NCBI RefSeq assembly: GCF_900107725.1
Contig: NZ_FNQO01000003.1
Coordinates: forward strand, 62,001 to 126,000
DNA length: 64,000 nt
Direction of reading: 5' to 3'
Source: Microbulbifer marinus
GTDB lineage: Bacteria > Pseudomonadota > Gammaproteobacteria > Pseudomonadales > Cellvibrionaceae
A model generated the notes under the pieces. It was not told the DNA's origin. It saw only the letters and a list, made by a program, of their open reading frames with translations, and did not search any database. A program made the translations under genes and the position numbers. Of the stretch, positions 54,812 to 62,305 are shown piece by piece (position 1 is the stretch's first letter; every line of letters begins with the position of its first letter).

Positions 54812-56257
54812 ATGACCACAGAGACCCTGACTCGGCAGGATGTCGACAAGACGCTGCTGCAAAACCTGCTCGACTCCCAGCGCCAGGCCTACCTCGCCGA
54901 CCCCGTGCCCGACTACCGCCAGCGGGTGCAGGACCTGAAAACCCTGGCGCGCATGCTGCGCGAACACCAGGAGGCGCTGGTCCAGGCGATCTGCGCCGAC
55001 TACGGCAACCGCTCGCGCAATGAGACCCTGTTCTGTGAGTTCTACCCGGTGCTCGACGGTATCAAGGACACGATCAAACGGTTGAAGAAATGGATGAAGC
55101 CCCAGCGCCGCCATATCGACTTCACCGCCTTCCCCACTTCGTCTAACCGCGTGATTCCGCAACCACTGGGCGTCGTCGGCGTGATAGTGCCGTGGAACTT
55201 CCCCGTCAACCTGACCTTTGCGCCGCTCACCAGCATATTCGCCGCCGGCAACCGCGCCATGGTGAAGATGTCGACCAATTCCAGCCGGCTGGCAGCGCTG
55301 CTGCAAGACATCAGCGGCGACTACTTTGCCGAGGACAAACTCGCGTTCGTGGCAGACAGTGGCGGCACGGGCCCGCTGTTTTCCAGCCTGAAGTTTGATC
55401 ACCTGATTTTCACCGGCTCCACTGCCACCGGTCGCGCGGTGATGCGTGCCGCCGCCGACAACCTGACCCCGGTCACTCTGGAGCTGGGCGGCAAGTCGCC
55501 GGCGATCGTCGCGCCCGACTTTCCGCTCGAAACCGCCGCCGAGCGGGTAATGTTCTGGAAGCTGATGAACGCCGGGCAGATCTGCACCACCGTGGACTAC
55601 CTGTTCCTGCCGGAGCAGCGCGTGGAGGCTTTTGTCGACAAGGCCAGGCAGCTGGTACAGAAGCGCTATCCGGACCTGCAGGGGCGCGACTACACCTCGG
55701 TCATCGACGACACCTCCTACCGCCGCCTGTGGGCAAGCCTCGATGACGCCCGCGCGAAGGGTGCTACGGTGATCGACTTGTCCGGTGGCCAGGGCAGCCG
55801 CGACGACGGGCTGCGCAAGTTCCCGCCACACCTGCTGCTGGACGTCACCGACGACATGGAAGTGATGCAGCGAGAGATATTCGGGCCGCTGCTGCCGATC
55901 AAGACCTACACCCGTCGCGAAGAGGTGATCGCATACATCAATGGGCGCGACCGGCCGCTGGCGATCTATCCGTTTACCAACGATAAGTCGCTGTGCGACT
56001 TCTATATCGAGCGCGCGATTTCCGGCGGGGTGTCGGTCAACAACTGTGTGCTGCACGTGGGCCAGCACGATATTCCGTTCGGCGGCGTCGGCGAGAGCGG
56101 CATGGGCCACTACCACGGCTACGAGGGCTTTATCACCTTCTCCAAACTGCGCCCGGTGTTCTACCAGGGGCCGCTGGATCCCCTAAAGTTGTTGATGCCG
56201 CCCTATGGCAAAACGGCCAATAAAATCATGGACCTGATGCTGCGGATGACCCGCTAA
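54812..56257 (+). CDS. Coniferyl-aldehyde-dehydrogenase-like ALDH
   Basis: A 481-residue NAD(P)-dependent aldehyde dehydrogenase of the CalB branch. GVIVPWNFPVNL (substrate/cofactor loop), Glu in TLELGGKSP (about 225), the nucleophile in NAGQICTTVDY (about 258), and PFGGVGESGMGHYHG near the end are present. The family acts on coniferyl aldehyde but also on medium- and long-chain aldehydes. A long-chain aldehyde role would link it to the S1P-lyase-like gene, yet it lies 50 kb away. The terminator follows. Confidence 0.92.
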   Translation: MTTETLTRQDVDKTLLQNLLDSQRQAYLADPVPDYRQRVQDLKTLARMLREHQEALVQAICADYGNRSRNETLFCEFYPVLDGIKDTIKRLKKWMKPQRRHIDFTAFPTSSNRVIPQPLGVVGVIVPWNFPVNLTFAPLTSIFAAGNRAMVKMSTNSSRLAALLQDISGDYFAEDKLAFVADSGGTGPLFSSLKFDHLIFTGSTATGRAVMRAAADNLTPVTLELGGKSPAIVAPDFPLETAAERVMFWKLMNAGQICTTVDYLFLPEQRVEAFVDKARQLVQKRYPDLQGRDYTSVIDDTSYRRLWASLDDARAKGATVIDLSGGQGSRDDGLRKFPPHLLLDVTDDMEVMQREIFGPLLPIKTYTRREEVIAYINGRDRPLAIYPFTNDKSLCDFYIERAISGGVSVNNCVLHVGQHDIPFGGVGESGMGHYHGYEGFITFSKLRPVFYQGPLDPLKLLMPPYGKTANKIMDLMLRMTR

Positions 56258-56268
56258 GCGTAAAACTG

Positions 56269-56299
56269 AAAAAGGCCCAGCCAAGTGCCGGGCCTTTTT
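56269..56299 (+). terminator. Terminator after the ALDH gene
   Basis: AAAAAGGCCC-AGCCAAGTGCC-GGGCCTTTTT hairpin with T-run. Confidence 0.88.
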
Positions 56300-56402
56300 G
56301 TTTGAGCGCGCGATTTTTTATTCACAAATCGAATCGCGATGCCGTTGTGGCTTAACGCGCCTGACATTGCCAATGAAGCGCCCGGGTAGTCAGGAACCAG
56401 GC

Positions 56403-56710
56403 ATGAGTTTTTCCTAACGGTACTGCTCGTAAACGCCCTCACCTTTCCGATACCGGCGGACCTGAATGCCAACTCGCCGGCCCGCATTTACGACAGTCGG
56501 GACCTGTACGACGATGAACTTTCGGCCAAAGCGCTGGACCTGTCGACAATCCGCAGCAAACTGCACGGCCTCGGCTTCCGCCCGATTACCGATGTGAGAT
56601 TCGTCGGCGGCCACTGGAAGATCAGAGCCCGCTACGGCGGCAAGATGCGGGCGCTGGAAGTGGATCCGGACAGCGGCCTGATCATCTCCGACCGCCCGGA
56701 TCGCGGCTGA
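56403..56710 (+). pseudogene. Frameshifted exported PepSY-domain gene
   Basis: From the ATG at 56403 the frame reads MSFS and stops at once. The next frame gives, without any start codon, a signal peptide and a PepSY domain: LTVLLVNALTFPIPA, then LDLSTIRSKLHGLGFRPITDV, VGGHWKIRARYGGKMRALEVD and the end SDRPDRG. One additional T in the five-T run at 56408-56412 would join the two into MSFFLTVLLVNALTFPIPA. Hence either a recent one-base deletion or a sequencing slip. It is a paralogue of the gene at 53303. Confidence 0.75.
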
Positions 56711-56713
56711 GAG

Positions 56714-57778
56714 TCAAAAGGCCCCGTATTCTGCGCTGATCAGCGTCAGCAGCTGGCTGAAGGCCTGGTTCGACTCCAGCGTCGAAGACTCTTCCATCGT
56801 GTGGTAACCGGTGGTGGGTATCTGCAGCGTGGTGCCCTGCACGAAGCCATTGGAAGCGGCGGCTATGCGGCCCATCTCGGTACTGCCCAGCGACTGGGGC
56901 TCATTGCCCTGCGCCAACGCCAGCCGGTTTTGCTCCTCGATATAGGCATCCTTGTAGCCGAAGCTGATGCCGTGTTCGCGGCACAACCCCTCCAGCAATG
57001 CCGTGGCGCCGGCATGGAATGGGGCATTGACATCGCGCCGGCGCAGCACGACTTTCTGCTGGTCGGCGGTCGCCCGGTCGGGGTAGGGACTGGTATCCAC
57101 CACCACAAGCTTGTCGGTGCCACCATTAAAGCGGCGGAACCACTCGAGCAGGTAGCGCCAGCTACTGCCCGCCTCCTCCTGTGCGGTAAAGAATGCCGTG
57201 CCCTGGAACCCGAGCGCGAACAGGTGCACCAGGTGCGCGGCGGTCAGCACGTTATCCAGCTGCGCACTCAGGATACCGTCATTGATAGTCAGGTGATCGG
57301 TAAAGGCCACCGGGGTGCCGGCCACAAGGTGCTCTAGCCCGTCCACTTCAAAGATCAGGTTGTTGCGGTACTCGCACACATAAGTGCGCTTGATCACGCC
57401 CGCGCCGAAGTAGGAACCAGACCAGGGCTCGTACGCGGTCACGGGCACGGCCTGGAAACGGTCGACGATTTTCCGCATCAGCTTTTCCGACACCGAATTG
57501 CCCAGCAGGTCGGAGCGGTTGCCGGCAACAAAGGCCGCGTACTGGAATTCGTTCGGCCCGGTACAGATAAGACCATGGCGGTCTATGTGGGCGGAAAACA
57601 TCGCGGTGCCGGGCTTGCTTCCCTGGGCCACCAGCAGGCCCTCGTACCAGGTCACCCTCGCCCCCCGCTCTTCCAGCTCCCGCTGCAGCACCCGGAAAAA
57701 CGAGTGCTCTGCCCCCACCACACTGGGGCTGCGGATCAGGACTTTTAACAGGTCGATAAACTCTTCCGTCTTCTGCAT
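56714..57778 (-). CDS. M42-like (deblocking) aminopeptidase family protein
   Basis: A 354-residue metallopeptidase. Candidate metal-site segments are MFSAHIDRHG (His/Asp), LSAQLDNVLTAAH, the catalytic acids in FFTAQEEAGSSWRY, VVVDTSPYP and the terminal IPTTGYHTMEESS, as in M42/M20 enzymes. The ATG at 57778 (GGAGACC upstream) is preferred to one 13 codons earlier at 57817. It starts 3 bp past the pseudogene's stop, tail to tail. Confidence 0.85.
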   Translation of the reverse strand: MQKTEEFIDLLKVLIRSPSVVGAEHSFFRVLQRELEERGARVTWYEGLLVAQGSKPGTAMFSAHIDRHGLICTGPNEFQYAAFVAGNRSDLLGNSVSEKLMRKIVDRFQAVPVTAYEPWSGSYFGAGVIKRTYVCEYRNNLIFEVDGLEHLVAGTPVAFTDHLTINDGILSAQLDNVLTAAHLVHLFALGFQGTAFFTAQEEAGSSWRYLLEWFRRFNGGTDKLVVVDTSPYPDRATADQQKVVLRRRDVNAPFHAGATALLEGLCREHGISFGYKDAYIEEQNRLALAQGNEPQSLGSTEMGRIAAASNGFVQGTTLQIPTTGYHTMEESSTLESNQAFSQLLTLISAEYGAF

Positions 57779-57990
57779 GGATGACAGGTCTCCAAAGTGG
57801 GCAGGCACGAATGGCACTGCTGCGCAGTATATCCCTGTTGGGGGCAGCTCAGCGATAGGGCAAACGGCAGGCGGCGGGGCCGCCCCAGGGCACGGGAGGC
57901 GAGACAGGCATCAATCCAGCGCGACCGGATCCGGACGACCCGTGGGGCAGCAGGCGCTGGCGTAAAATGGGTGGGTTCAGGCGGCGCGTA

Positions 57991-58350
57991 CTATCCGGGC
58001 ACAGCGAAATCCGACATACCCTGAAAGTCGACAACGACGACGGGTTCATCGCCGACGACCCAGGCATCGTGCCCCACCGGCAGCAGCGAGACATCGCCGG
58101 CCTTGCACTCCAGCACGGTCCCCTCATCTGTCAGGATTTTAAGCACGCCGGAAACATGATACTGAAAGTGCGGCGCTTCGCAGCTATCCGTGCCGGCAAT
58201 AGACTGCAGAGAATCAGACCAGCGCCAACCGGGCTCGAAGGTGGCGCGCCCTACGACACCGCCACCAATCTTCAGGAGTTCAACCTTCCCGTTGGGAAAC
58301 TCCCGCACTTCATCCGGCTCGGCGAAGCTCTTCACCTCGGTTCCATCCAT
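57991..58350 (-). CDS. Cupin-domain protein
   Basis: A 119-residue small beta-barrel: GWRWSDSLQSIAGTDSCEAPHFQYHVSG (first cupin motif, with His residues) and ECKAGDVSLLPVGHDAWVVGDEP (second motif). The metal ligands are partly changed, so it may bind ligands without catalysis. The 57779-57990 stretch is empty. Confidence 0.85.
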   Translation of the reverse strand: MDGTEVKSFAEPDEVREFPNGKVELLKIGGGVVGRATFEPGWRWSDSLQSIAGTDSCEAPHFQYHVSGVLKILTDEGTVLECKAGDVSLLPVGHDAWVVGDEPVVVVDFQGMSDFAVPG

Positions 58351-58446
58351 ATTCCAGTCCTGCCAGTCTCTTCACACGGTGAACAGGCGCCACATTATCC
58401 GTGGCCGTACCAGCTCAACCGCTAACTACAGCGCAAAGGTCAACAA

Positions 58447-58665
58447 TTACGAGCGAGTAATATCTATAGCAGCTGAGCGTAGCAGGCGCTTCAAGATACG
58501 GATATGGAAGTCACCAAAGTCCACCTCTACGCGAATAGGGGTGAGGTCAATCCGGGGGGGCGATAGGAACTCGGCTGTTCTCCCCGGCCGCGGCGGCCAC
58601 AAGACACCATGATAGCCGCACTTTTCATTGTCACAGTAACAGCCGACATCGAAACTGGTGGACAT
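58447..58665 (-). CDS. Doubtful small ORF
   Basis: A 72-codon frame beginning MSTSFDVGCYCDNEKCGYHG with a CxC-x4-C cluster, then no recognisable domain. It lies in the 566-bp gap between the cupin gene and the cassette array, where a decayed cassette is possible. Codon use and upstream signals do not support it strongly. Confidence 0.3.
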   Translation of the reverse strand: MSTSFDVGCYCDNEKCGYHGVLWPPRPGRTAEFLSPPRIDLTPIRVEVDFGDFHIRILKRLLRSAAIDITRS

Positions 58666-58916
58666 CGGCGGAGCTGCCCGCGTGCCTCGCTTGCGCCAAC
58701 TACTCTAAACTTTGCACCGACTGCGGCAGCTAGACATCCCGCAAATCGCGAATAGCAAAATCGCTTTAGAGACTGTCTCAGATCGGACAATAGGAAATTC
58801 AGATACGAAAATCGTTATCATGTCGGCGCAAATAGACGCACCGTAATATACGCACCAGCACAAGTTAGCGGATAAAAAGTAACGGTAAAAATATTCCCGG
58901 GAGACTGAATCAGTGT
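58666..58916. other. Boundary between chromosome and cassette array
   Basis: No gene or clear attC. On the minus strand CGCTAAC (58870-58864) could be an R'' remnant after the last cassette gene, but no matching R' box follows at normal distance. Confidence 0.4.
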
Positions 58917-59141
58917 TCAGTGGTCCTTGATCTCACGAACCTGTTCGTCAGGTCGTGCCAGCTCGTGATAAAAATCGTCCAGATAGACCAACAGCTCGTC
59001 CGACTCCACCTCTGGTGGAATCACCAGATCCCGGACCGCTCGCCGCTTTCCATCGCCCAGGTAAAAAGCTTCCCAGCCGCCTGACTCCCTTCTGATTTCA
59101 ATAACAAAGCGACCGAATATATCAAATTTCAGCGTTATCAT
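58917..59141 (-). CDS. Cassette protein, 74 residues, unknown (DUF7661-like)
   Basis: MITLKFDIFGRFVIEIRRESGGWEAFY... is a small alpha/beta protein with an acidic C-terminal half (DDFYHELARPDEQ). The layout recalls a small family common in gammaproteobacterial cassettes (FD-FGR ... W-AFY-G ... IPPE), but I cannot confirm it. It is the last recognisable cassette of the array. It starts 32 bp after the R' box at 59173. Confidence 0.72.
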   Translation of the reverse strand: MITLKFDIFGRFVIEIRRESGGWEAFYLGDGKRRAVRDLVIPPEVESDELLVYLDDFYHELARPDEQVREIKDH

Positions 59142-59172
59142 AGGGATGAAGGTCTATCATAAAATGGAAGTA

Positions 59173-59312
59173 ATTTAACACCTCCAATAGGCGCGACTTA
59201 CTTAGCGCGCTTTTTACGCGAAAGCGAGAACGTAGCCACCGCGTAAAAGTCACACATGCGAGCCCTCGCGGAAGACCGTAGGCCCGTAGCGAATTACTCG
59301 GCTTTGTTGTAA
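59173..59312 (-). other. attC site (140 bp)
   Basis: R'' TTACAAC (59312-59306) and R' GTTAAAT (59179-59173) on the minus strand, enclosing a long imperfect palindrome (GCGTAAAA and TTTTACGC arms). A frame of about 80 codons that runs through it is spurious. Confidence 0.82.
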
Positions 59313-59332
59313 ATGAACTCGCGATACACGAT

Positions 59333-59554
59333 CTACTGCTCCGAAAGGTCATTGCACAACTGACAAGCAACGCGATTCTTGTAATTTCTTATACGTACAA
59401 CAAGGAAGATGGTTGAACTTATAAACGCCCATAATACGCCAAACTCCAAAGCGTACTCCAACCCTCTGCCTTTTAAATATTGAACACCTGAGAACAGGGC
59501 AGACAATGTCAGTAACATCATTAGATATTGGAACATCCATTTCCTGACAGGCAC
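59333..59554 (-). CDS. Cassette membrane protein, 73 residues
   Basis: Two hydrophobic helices (about 9-25 and 37-55), short tail with two Cys (VACQLCNDL). GTG at 59554 is chosen because AAAGGAGG ends 7 bp upstream; an ATG seven codons earlier would place the ribosome site inside the coding region. No family recognised. Confidence 0.72.
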   Translation of the reverse strand: MPVRKWMFQYLMMLLTLSALFSGVQYLKGRGLEYALEFGVLWAFISSTIFLVVRIRNYKNRVACQLCNDLSEQ

Positions 59555-59588
59555 GGAAAATCCTCCTTTGCGCATTCAATATGCATAA

Positions 59589-59689
59589 TGCCAACGGCAA
59601 CCAAGACTAAAAAAAAGCAGTGCAAGCCATCCCGCCGGCGAAGAGCGCCCGGCAGAAGCAACCTGCTAACTGCCACTAGCCTGTTGTAA
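59589..59689 (-). other. Probable attC site (about 101 bp), weak core
   Basis: R'' TTACAAC (59689-59683) lies inside the end of the upstream gene, R' GTTGGCA (59595-59589) deviates in the last base. Inner CCGGGCG/CGCCGGCGG pairing is present. It is supported mostly by its position between two cassette genes. Confidence 0.55.
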
Positions 59690-60113
59690 TTTGATGCTCT
59701 TTTTCTGGCTTGAAGCCTGCTGCAAGCGCCAATAAATACCCTCCCAGAACAACATCAATAATGCCACAGAATTCCGGCCACCAATCGGGAGAACCTGTAT
59801 TTATAAACATTAGATCATGGTAAACATCATAGATTCCATGGATGACCATACCCACACCAACCAAAAACCAACGTAATCGCCTGCGGCTTTTGAGCGCAAG
59901 CCAAGCGATAATAAAAAATGGTATCGAGGCGGCGACTTCATTTAGAAGTGCCTTTCCATCCAATGCCGAACTAGCGAATAGCCAATAATAGAGTGGAAAC
60001 GTAAAGAGTAAATACGGATAGCCTTTTCGACTTGCTTCAAGCCCACGCTTATGGAAGGTAATCCCGATGACAATTGCGGTTACGAAGCCAATCGACAACC
60101 AAGCAGCACTCAT
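59676..60113 (-). CDS. Cassette membrane protein (DUF6010-like)
   Basis: A 145-residue protein with five hydrophobic helices. HGIYDVYHDLMFINTGSPDWWPEFCGIIDVVLGGYLL resembles the HxxYD-x2-H ... W-P-x-FC-x3-D-x3-GYL signature of DUF6010 membrane proteins of unknown function. Its stop lies 7 nt inside the attC site. About 300 bp separate its start from the previous attC, which is unusually long for a cassette and holds a further short ORF (60127-60288). Confidence 0.78.
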   Translation of the reverse strand: MSAAWLSIGFVTAIVIGITFHKRGLEASRKGYPYLLFTFPLYYWLFASSALDGKALLNEVAASIPFFIIAWLALKSRRRLRWFLVGVGMVIHGIYDVYHDLMFINTGSPDWWPEFCGIIDVVLGGYLLALAAGFKPEKEHQITTG

Positions 60114-60126
60114 TGCTTATAGCTCT

Positions 60127-60288
60127 CTAAGCCAGAAATCCTGCAAACATAACACCCACAGCGGAAACTGGTAAACACATTTTTCCAGCCCTGTTGATTA
60201 CAATTTTTACATGTCGATCGGCTCGGCCTTCGGCGGTTCCCAACTCTAAACGTCTGCTGTATGCGCGGTCATAAATTGTGGCCCGCAT
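60127..60288 (-). CDS. Possible 53-residue ORF in a cassette leader
   Basis: ATG at 60288 reads MRATIYDRAYSRRLELGTAE and ends FAGFLA, with a hydrophobic C-terminus. The stop lies 13 bp before the DUF6010-like start, so it could be translationally coupled. No ribosome site stands out and no family is recognised, so the call is tentative. Confidence 0.3.
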   Translation of the reverse strand: MRATIYDRAYSRRLELGTAEGRADRHVKIVINRAGKMCLPVSAVGVMFAGFLA

Positions 60289-60412
60289 TTCTTGCAATGA
60301 TGCTAGGCTGGCTGAAAGATATTGTATTGCAAGACCTCTCTACAGTAGGTTATCGGCATACTCGGCATTGCTTTGACAAGATATTGAATGCAGCCATAAC
60401 CTCCCTATTGAC

Positions 60413-60472
60413 GCCTGACGCCGGAGTTAAGCTGCAACTTGTAGCGCCGTCGGCTTGAACGACTTGTTATGT
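60413..60472 (-). other. attC site (60 bp, class-1-integron-like)
   Basis: R'' ACATAAC (60472-60466), then AAGTCGTTCAAGCCGACGGC and AGCTTAACTCCGGC, ending in R' GTCAGGC (60419-60413). This closely follows the aadA-type 60-bp site, but the T of GTT is changed to C at the R' crossover, which may impair excision. Confidence 0.85.
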
Positions 60473-60473
60473 G

Positions 60474-60863
60474 CTACCTTAGCACTTCAATTTTTACGTT
60501 GATTAAACCCAATGACGTACTACCAATACTACTGAACGCAGCTTTTGAGAGATCAATTATGCGACCTTTGACAAATGGTCCACGATCATTGATCTTCACA
60601 ACGACACTTTTGCCATTCTTTATGTTTGTTACTTTTACCATTGAGCCAAACGGTAACTTTTTATGCGCCGCTGTATGAAGCTCGTGCTTATAAATTGCTC
60701 CACTGGCTGTCAGCCTATTCTGCAGCTTATCCGCATAATATGATGCTTGCCCAGTTTCAGCAAAACCACTCCAGCTGCTTCTGCCCCCCGGCTGGGCATT
60801 TGAATATCCTGCTATCACGCTGATGAATGCAATTGCCAATATATTTTTTAGAGTGATCACCAT
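60474..60863 (-). CDS. Cassette RlpA-like double-psi beta-barrel protein
   Basis: A 129-residue exported protein: signal peptide about 1-23 (ISVIAGYSNA), then the RlpA-like domain (36-129) with GQASYYAD, TAAHKKLPFGSMVKVTN, VVVKINDRGPF and GRIIDLSKAA. RlpA is a peptidoglycan lytic transglycosylase acting on denuded glycan at the septum. His67 and Asp93 of the site are kept, but the acidic residue usual after SG is Ala56. The SPOR domain of full RlpA is missing. An RlpA-like enzyme as a mobile cassette is unusual. Confidence 0.85.
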   Translation of the reverse strand: MVITLKNILAIAFISVIAGYSNAQPGGRSSWSGFAETGQASYYADKLQNRLTASGAIYKHELHTAAHKKLPFGSMVKVTNIKNGKSVVVKINDRGPFVKGRIIDLSKAAFSSIGSTSLGLINVKIEVLR

Positions 60864-60886
60864 AATATGAGCCTTTTATTGTTCTT

Positions 60887-61022
60887 ACATAACGCCAACA
60901 ACACGGGCAGATTATCTTGTGTGCGTTTTTCTCAAAAATGGGAGCGTAGCGCCAGTGCAAAAAAGGTAAGCTTTCACGCGGAGGCCCGCAGTCCCGGAGC
61001 ATTCTGCCTGTGATTGTTATGC
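60887..61022 (-). other. attC site (136 bp)
   Basis: R'' GCATAAC (61022-61016), AATCACAGGCAG arm, R' GTTATGT (60893-60887), VCR-like length. A plus/minus frame of about 80 codons across it is spurious. Confidence 0.88.
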
Positions 61023-61089
61023 ATGAATTACGCGCCTACCACAAGCTAAGACAAGTAAGCCAAGACCTCAACGAACTTTACGGATCGTT

Positions 61090-61245
61090 TTAAATAGTAA
61101 CTGCTAACGCGAAAGATGCTATGCATATTTCAAAAATAAGAATTATTAGTACGGCCCAGCTCTTGTGCTTTTTTAATGCAAAAAACATAAAGAGACTAGC
61201 TGTCACAATGAGTTACAGCAAAAATCCTGTAATTTCTTCTTTCAT
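61090..61245 (-). pseudogene. Cassette small membrane protein broken by an in-frame stop
   Basis: ATG at 61245 (AGGGAAG upstream) reads MKEEITGFLL, then TAA at 61215-61213, and in the same frame continues LIVTASLFMFFALKKHKSW and VLIILIFEICIASFALAVTI to TAA at 61092-61090. The whole is a 51-codon, two-helix membrane protein; one base change would restore it. It is the only candidate gene of its cassette. Confidence 0.65.
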
Positions 61246-61264
61246 GCTTCCCTGACTTTAAACT

Positions 61265-61384
61265 GCATAGCGCCCGGCTCGGCGCGACATAGCGGCGCTG
61301 AGTCTTCGTGTGGAAATGTGAGCGCAGCGAAAATCACAAGAACAAAGCAAAGCTCATGGAGTCGGCTGCAGACACTTGTTAAGT
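61265..61384 (-). other. attC site (120 bp)
   Basis: R'' ACTTAAC (61384-61378); R' is GCTATGC (61271-61265), a one-base variant of GTTATGC at the crossover T. Arms include GCGCCG and CGGCGC segments. Confidence 0.78.
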
Positions 61385-61390
61385 GTAAAC

Positions 61391-61627
61391 CTACTCTCCA
61401 AAGGCAATCAGAACAGCGCTGCGGTCATCTTCATTGGAAATCCCGATATACCGGTCACTACCGATCCTGTACTCCCCTGCGAAATCATACTGGAAAACGT
61501 AGTATTCTCCTGCATATGGCCGGACTTCGAAGTCAGGACAGGCATTTATTCCGCAGCAACTCAGTCCAGCACTTGGGCCGAGAAAATCACGGGCCCGCTC
61601 TTCTGCTTCCTCAAATTTTATGAACAT
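61391..61627 (-). CDS. Cassette protein, 78 residues, unknown
   Basis: MFIKFEEAEERARDFLG starts an acidic small protein with two adjacent Cys (GLSCCGIN) and aromatic middle (YYVFQYDFAGEYR). ATG at 61627 is preferred; a GTG at 61633 lies next to the attC R' box. No domain recognised. Confidence 0.7.
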   Translation of the reverse strand: MFIKFEEAEERARDFLGPSAGLSCCGINACPDFEVRPYAGEYYVFQYDFAGEYRIGSDRYIGISNEDDRSAVLIAFGE

Positions 61628-61631
61628 TGAC

Positions 61632-61752
61632 ACTTAACGCCAGGCTAAGGAGCGCAGACATGGGGCTATAACCGGAAGCGACCCAAAGTTTGCGTCCCAG
61701 CATCCGCGCCAGCATCCGCGCCAGCGGGTGCGACTTTAGCCCCTTGTTAGGC
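61632..61752 (-). other. attC site (121 bp) with internal 12-bp tandem repeat
   Basis: R'' GCCTAAC (61752-61746) supplies the TAA stop of the upstream gene; R' ACTTAAC complement GTTAAGT (61638-61632). CATCCGCGCCAG occurs twice in tandem at 61701-61724. Confidence 0.88.
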
Positions 61753-62196
61753 ATACATATCCTCCACGAAGTACGTTAAACCTAGCGTAACGCAAATAAT
61801 GAATAGATTTATTGCGACGCGAACAAGCCAAGAAAAATCGCCATAAGAAATACTATATTTTTTTGATGCTATTACTAGTGCACCCATCAAGCCAAACCAG
61901 GGCGTGAAAAACAAAACGGTCTTCCACTTAACGAGAGAAACAGCTAAATCGTGGAGCGCACCACTTACCAAAAACGTGATAAAAACAGCTAGCCATACCG
62001 GCACGAAGGAGCAAAGTGGTCTCATTACGTTACGCGATAAATAATAGGCCCAAATTGGATTCCAATAGTACCAAAATTCTGGAAAAGACCTGGCACCCAA
62101 AGAACGAGACAGCATATTCCTCATAGAACGATTCGCGCCTATCGGGACACCGTTTCTTCTTTTTACATATTGGGATAGTGACAGTGTATTTTGCAT
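61747..62196 (-). CDS. Cassette MBOAT-like membrane protein (C-terminal part only)
   Basis: A 149-residue protein with four hydrophobic helices. NRSMRNMLSRSLGARSFPEFWYYW then NPIWAYYLSRNVMRPL and FLVSGALHDL look like the C-terminal half of membrane-bound O-acyltransferases, whose invariant His lies in a similar SG-x2-HD context. Full MBOATs are three times longer. The stop codon is formed by the attC R'' box. ATG at 62196 lies 14 bp after R'. Confidence 0.75.
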   Translation of the reverse strand: MQNTLSLSQYVKRRNGVPIGANRSMRNMLSRSLGARSFPEFWYYWNPIWAYYLSRNVMRPLCSFVPVWLAVFITFLVSGALHDLAVSLVKWKTVLFFTPWFGLMGALVIASKKYSISYGDFSWLVRVAINLFIICVTLGLTYFVEDMYA

Positions 62197-62209
62197 GATA
62201 AGTCCGTAT

Positions 62210-62287
62210 GCCTAACGCCGCGGACAGCGGTGCGAGCTTGCGGGCGTCCGACAGGCGGAGGCTCCATAGTGCTGCGCTTGGTTATGT
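62210..62287 (-). other. attC site (78 bp)
   Basis: R'' ACATAAC (62287-62281) and R' GTTAGGC (62216-62210), with CGCCTGTCGGACG and CGCTGTCCGCGGC arms. One of the clearest sites of the array. Confidence 0.92.
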
Positions 62288-62305
62288 GTAGACCCGACTG
62301 CCAGT

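Noticed and set aside
58420..58870. Complementary boxes CGCTAAC (58870-58864) and GTTAGCG (58426-58420) as one attC site
   Set aside because: They pair exactly, but 450 bp is far longer than any known attC and no inner palindrome is visible.
59122..59370. 82-codon minus-strand frame across the attC at 59173
   Set aside because: It runs through the recombination site; the real genes lie on either side with better starts.
60261..60458. 65-codon plus-strand frame in a cassette leader
   Set aside because: Wrong orientation for the array and overlaps the 60-bp attC site.
60757..61002. 81-codon minus-strand frame across the attC at 60887
   Set aside because: Overlaps the RlpA-like start and the attC palindrome; product has no domain.
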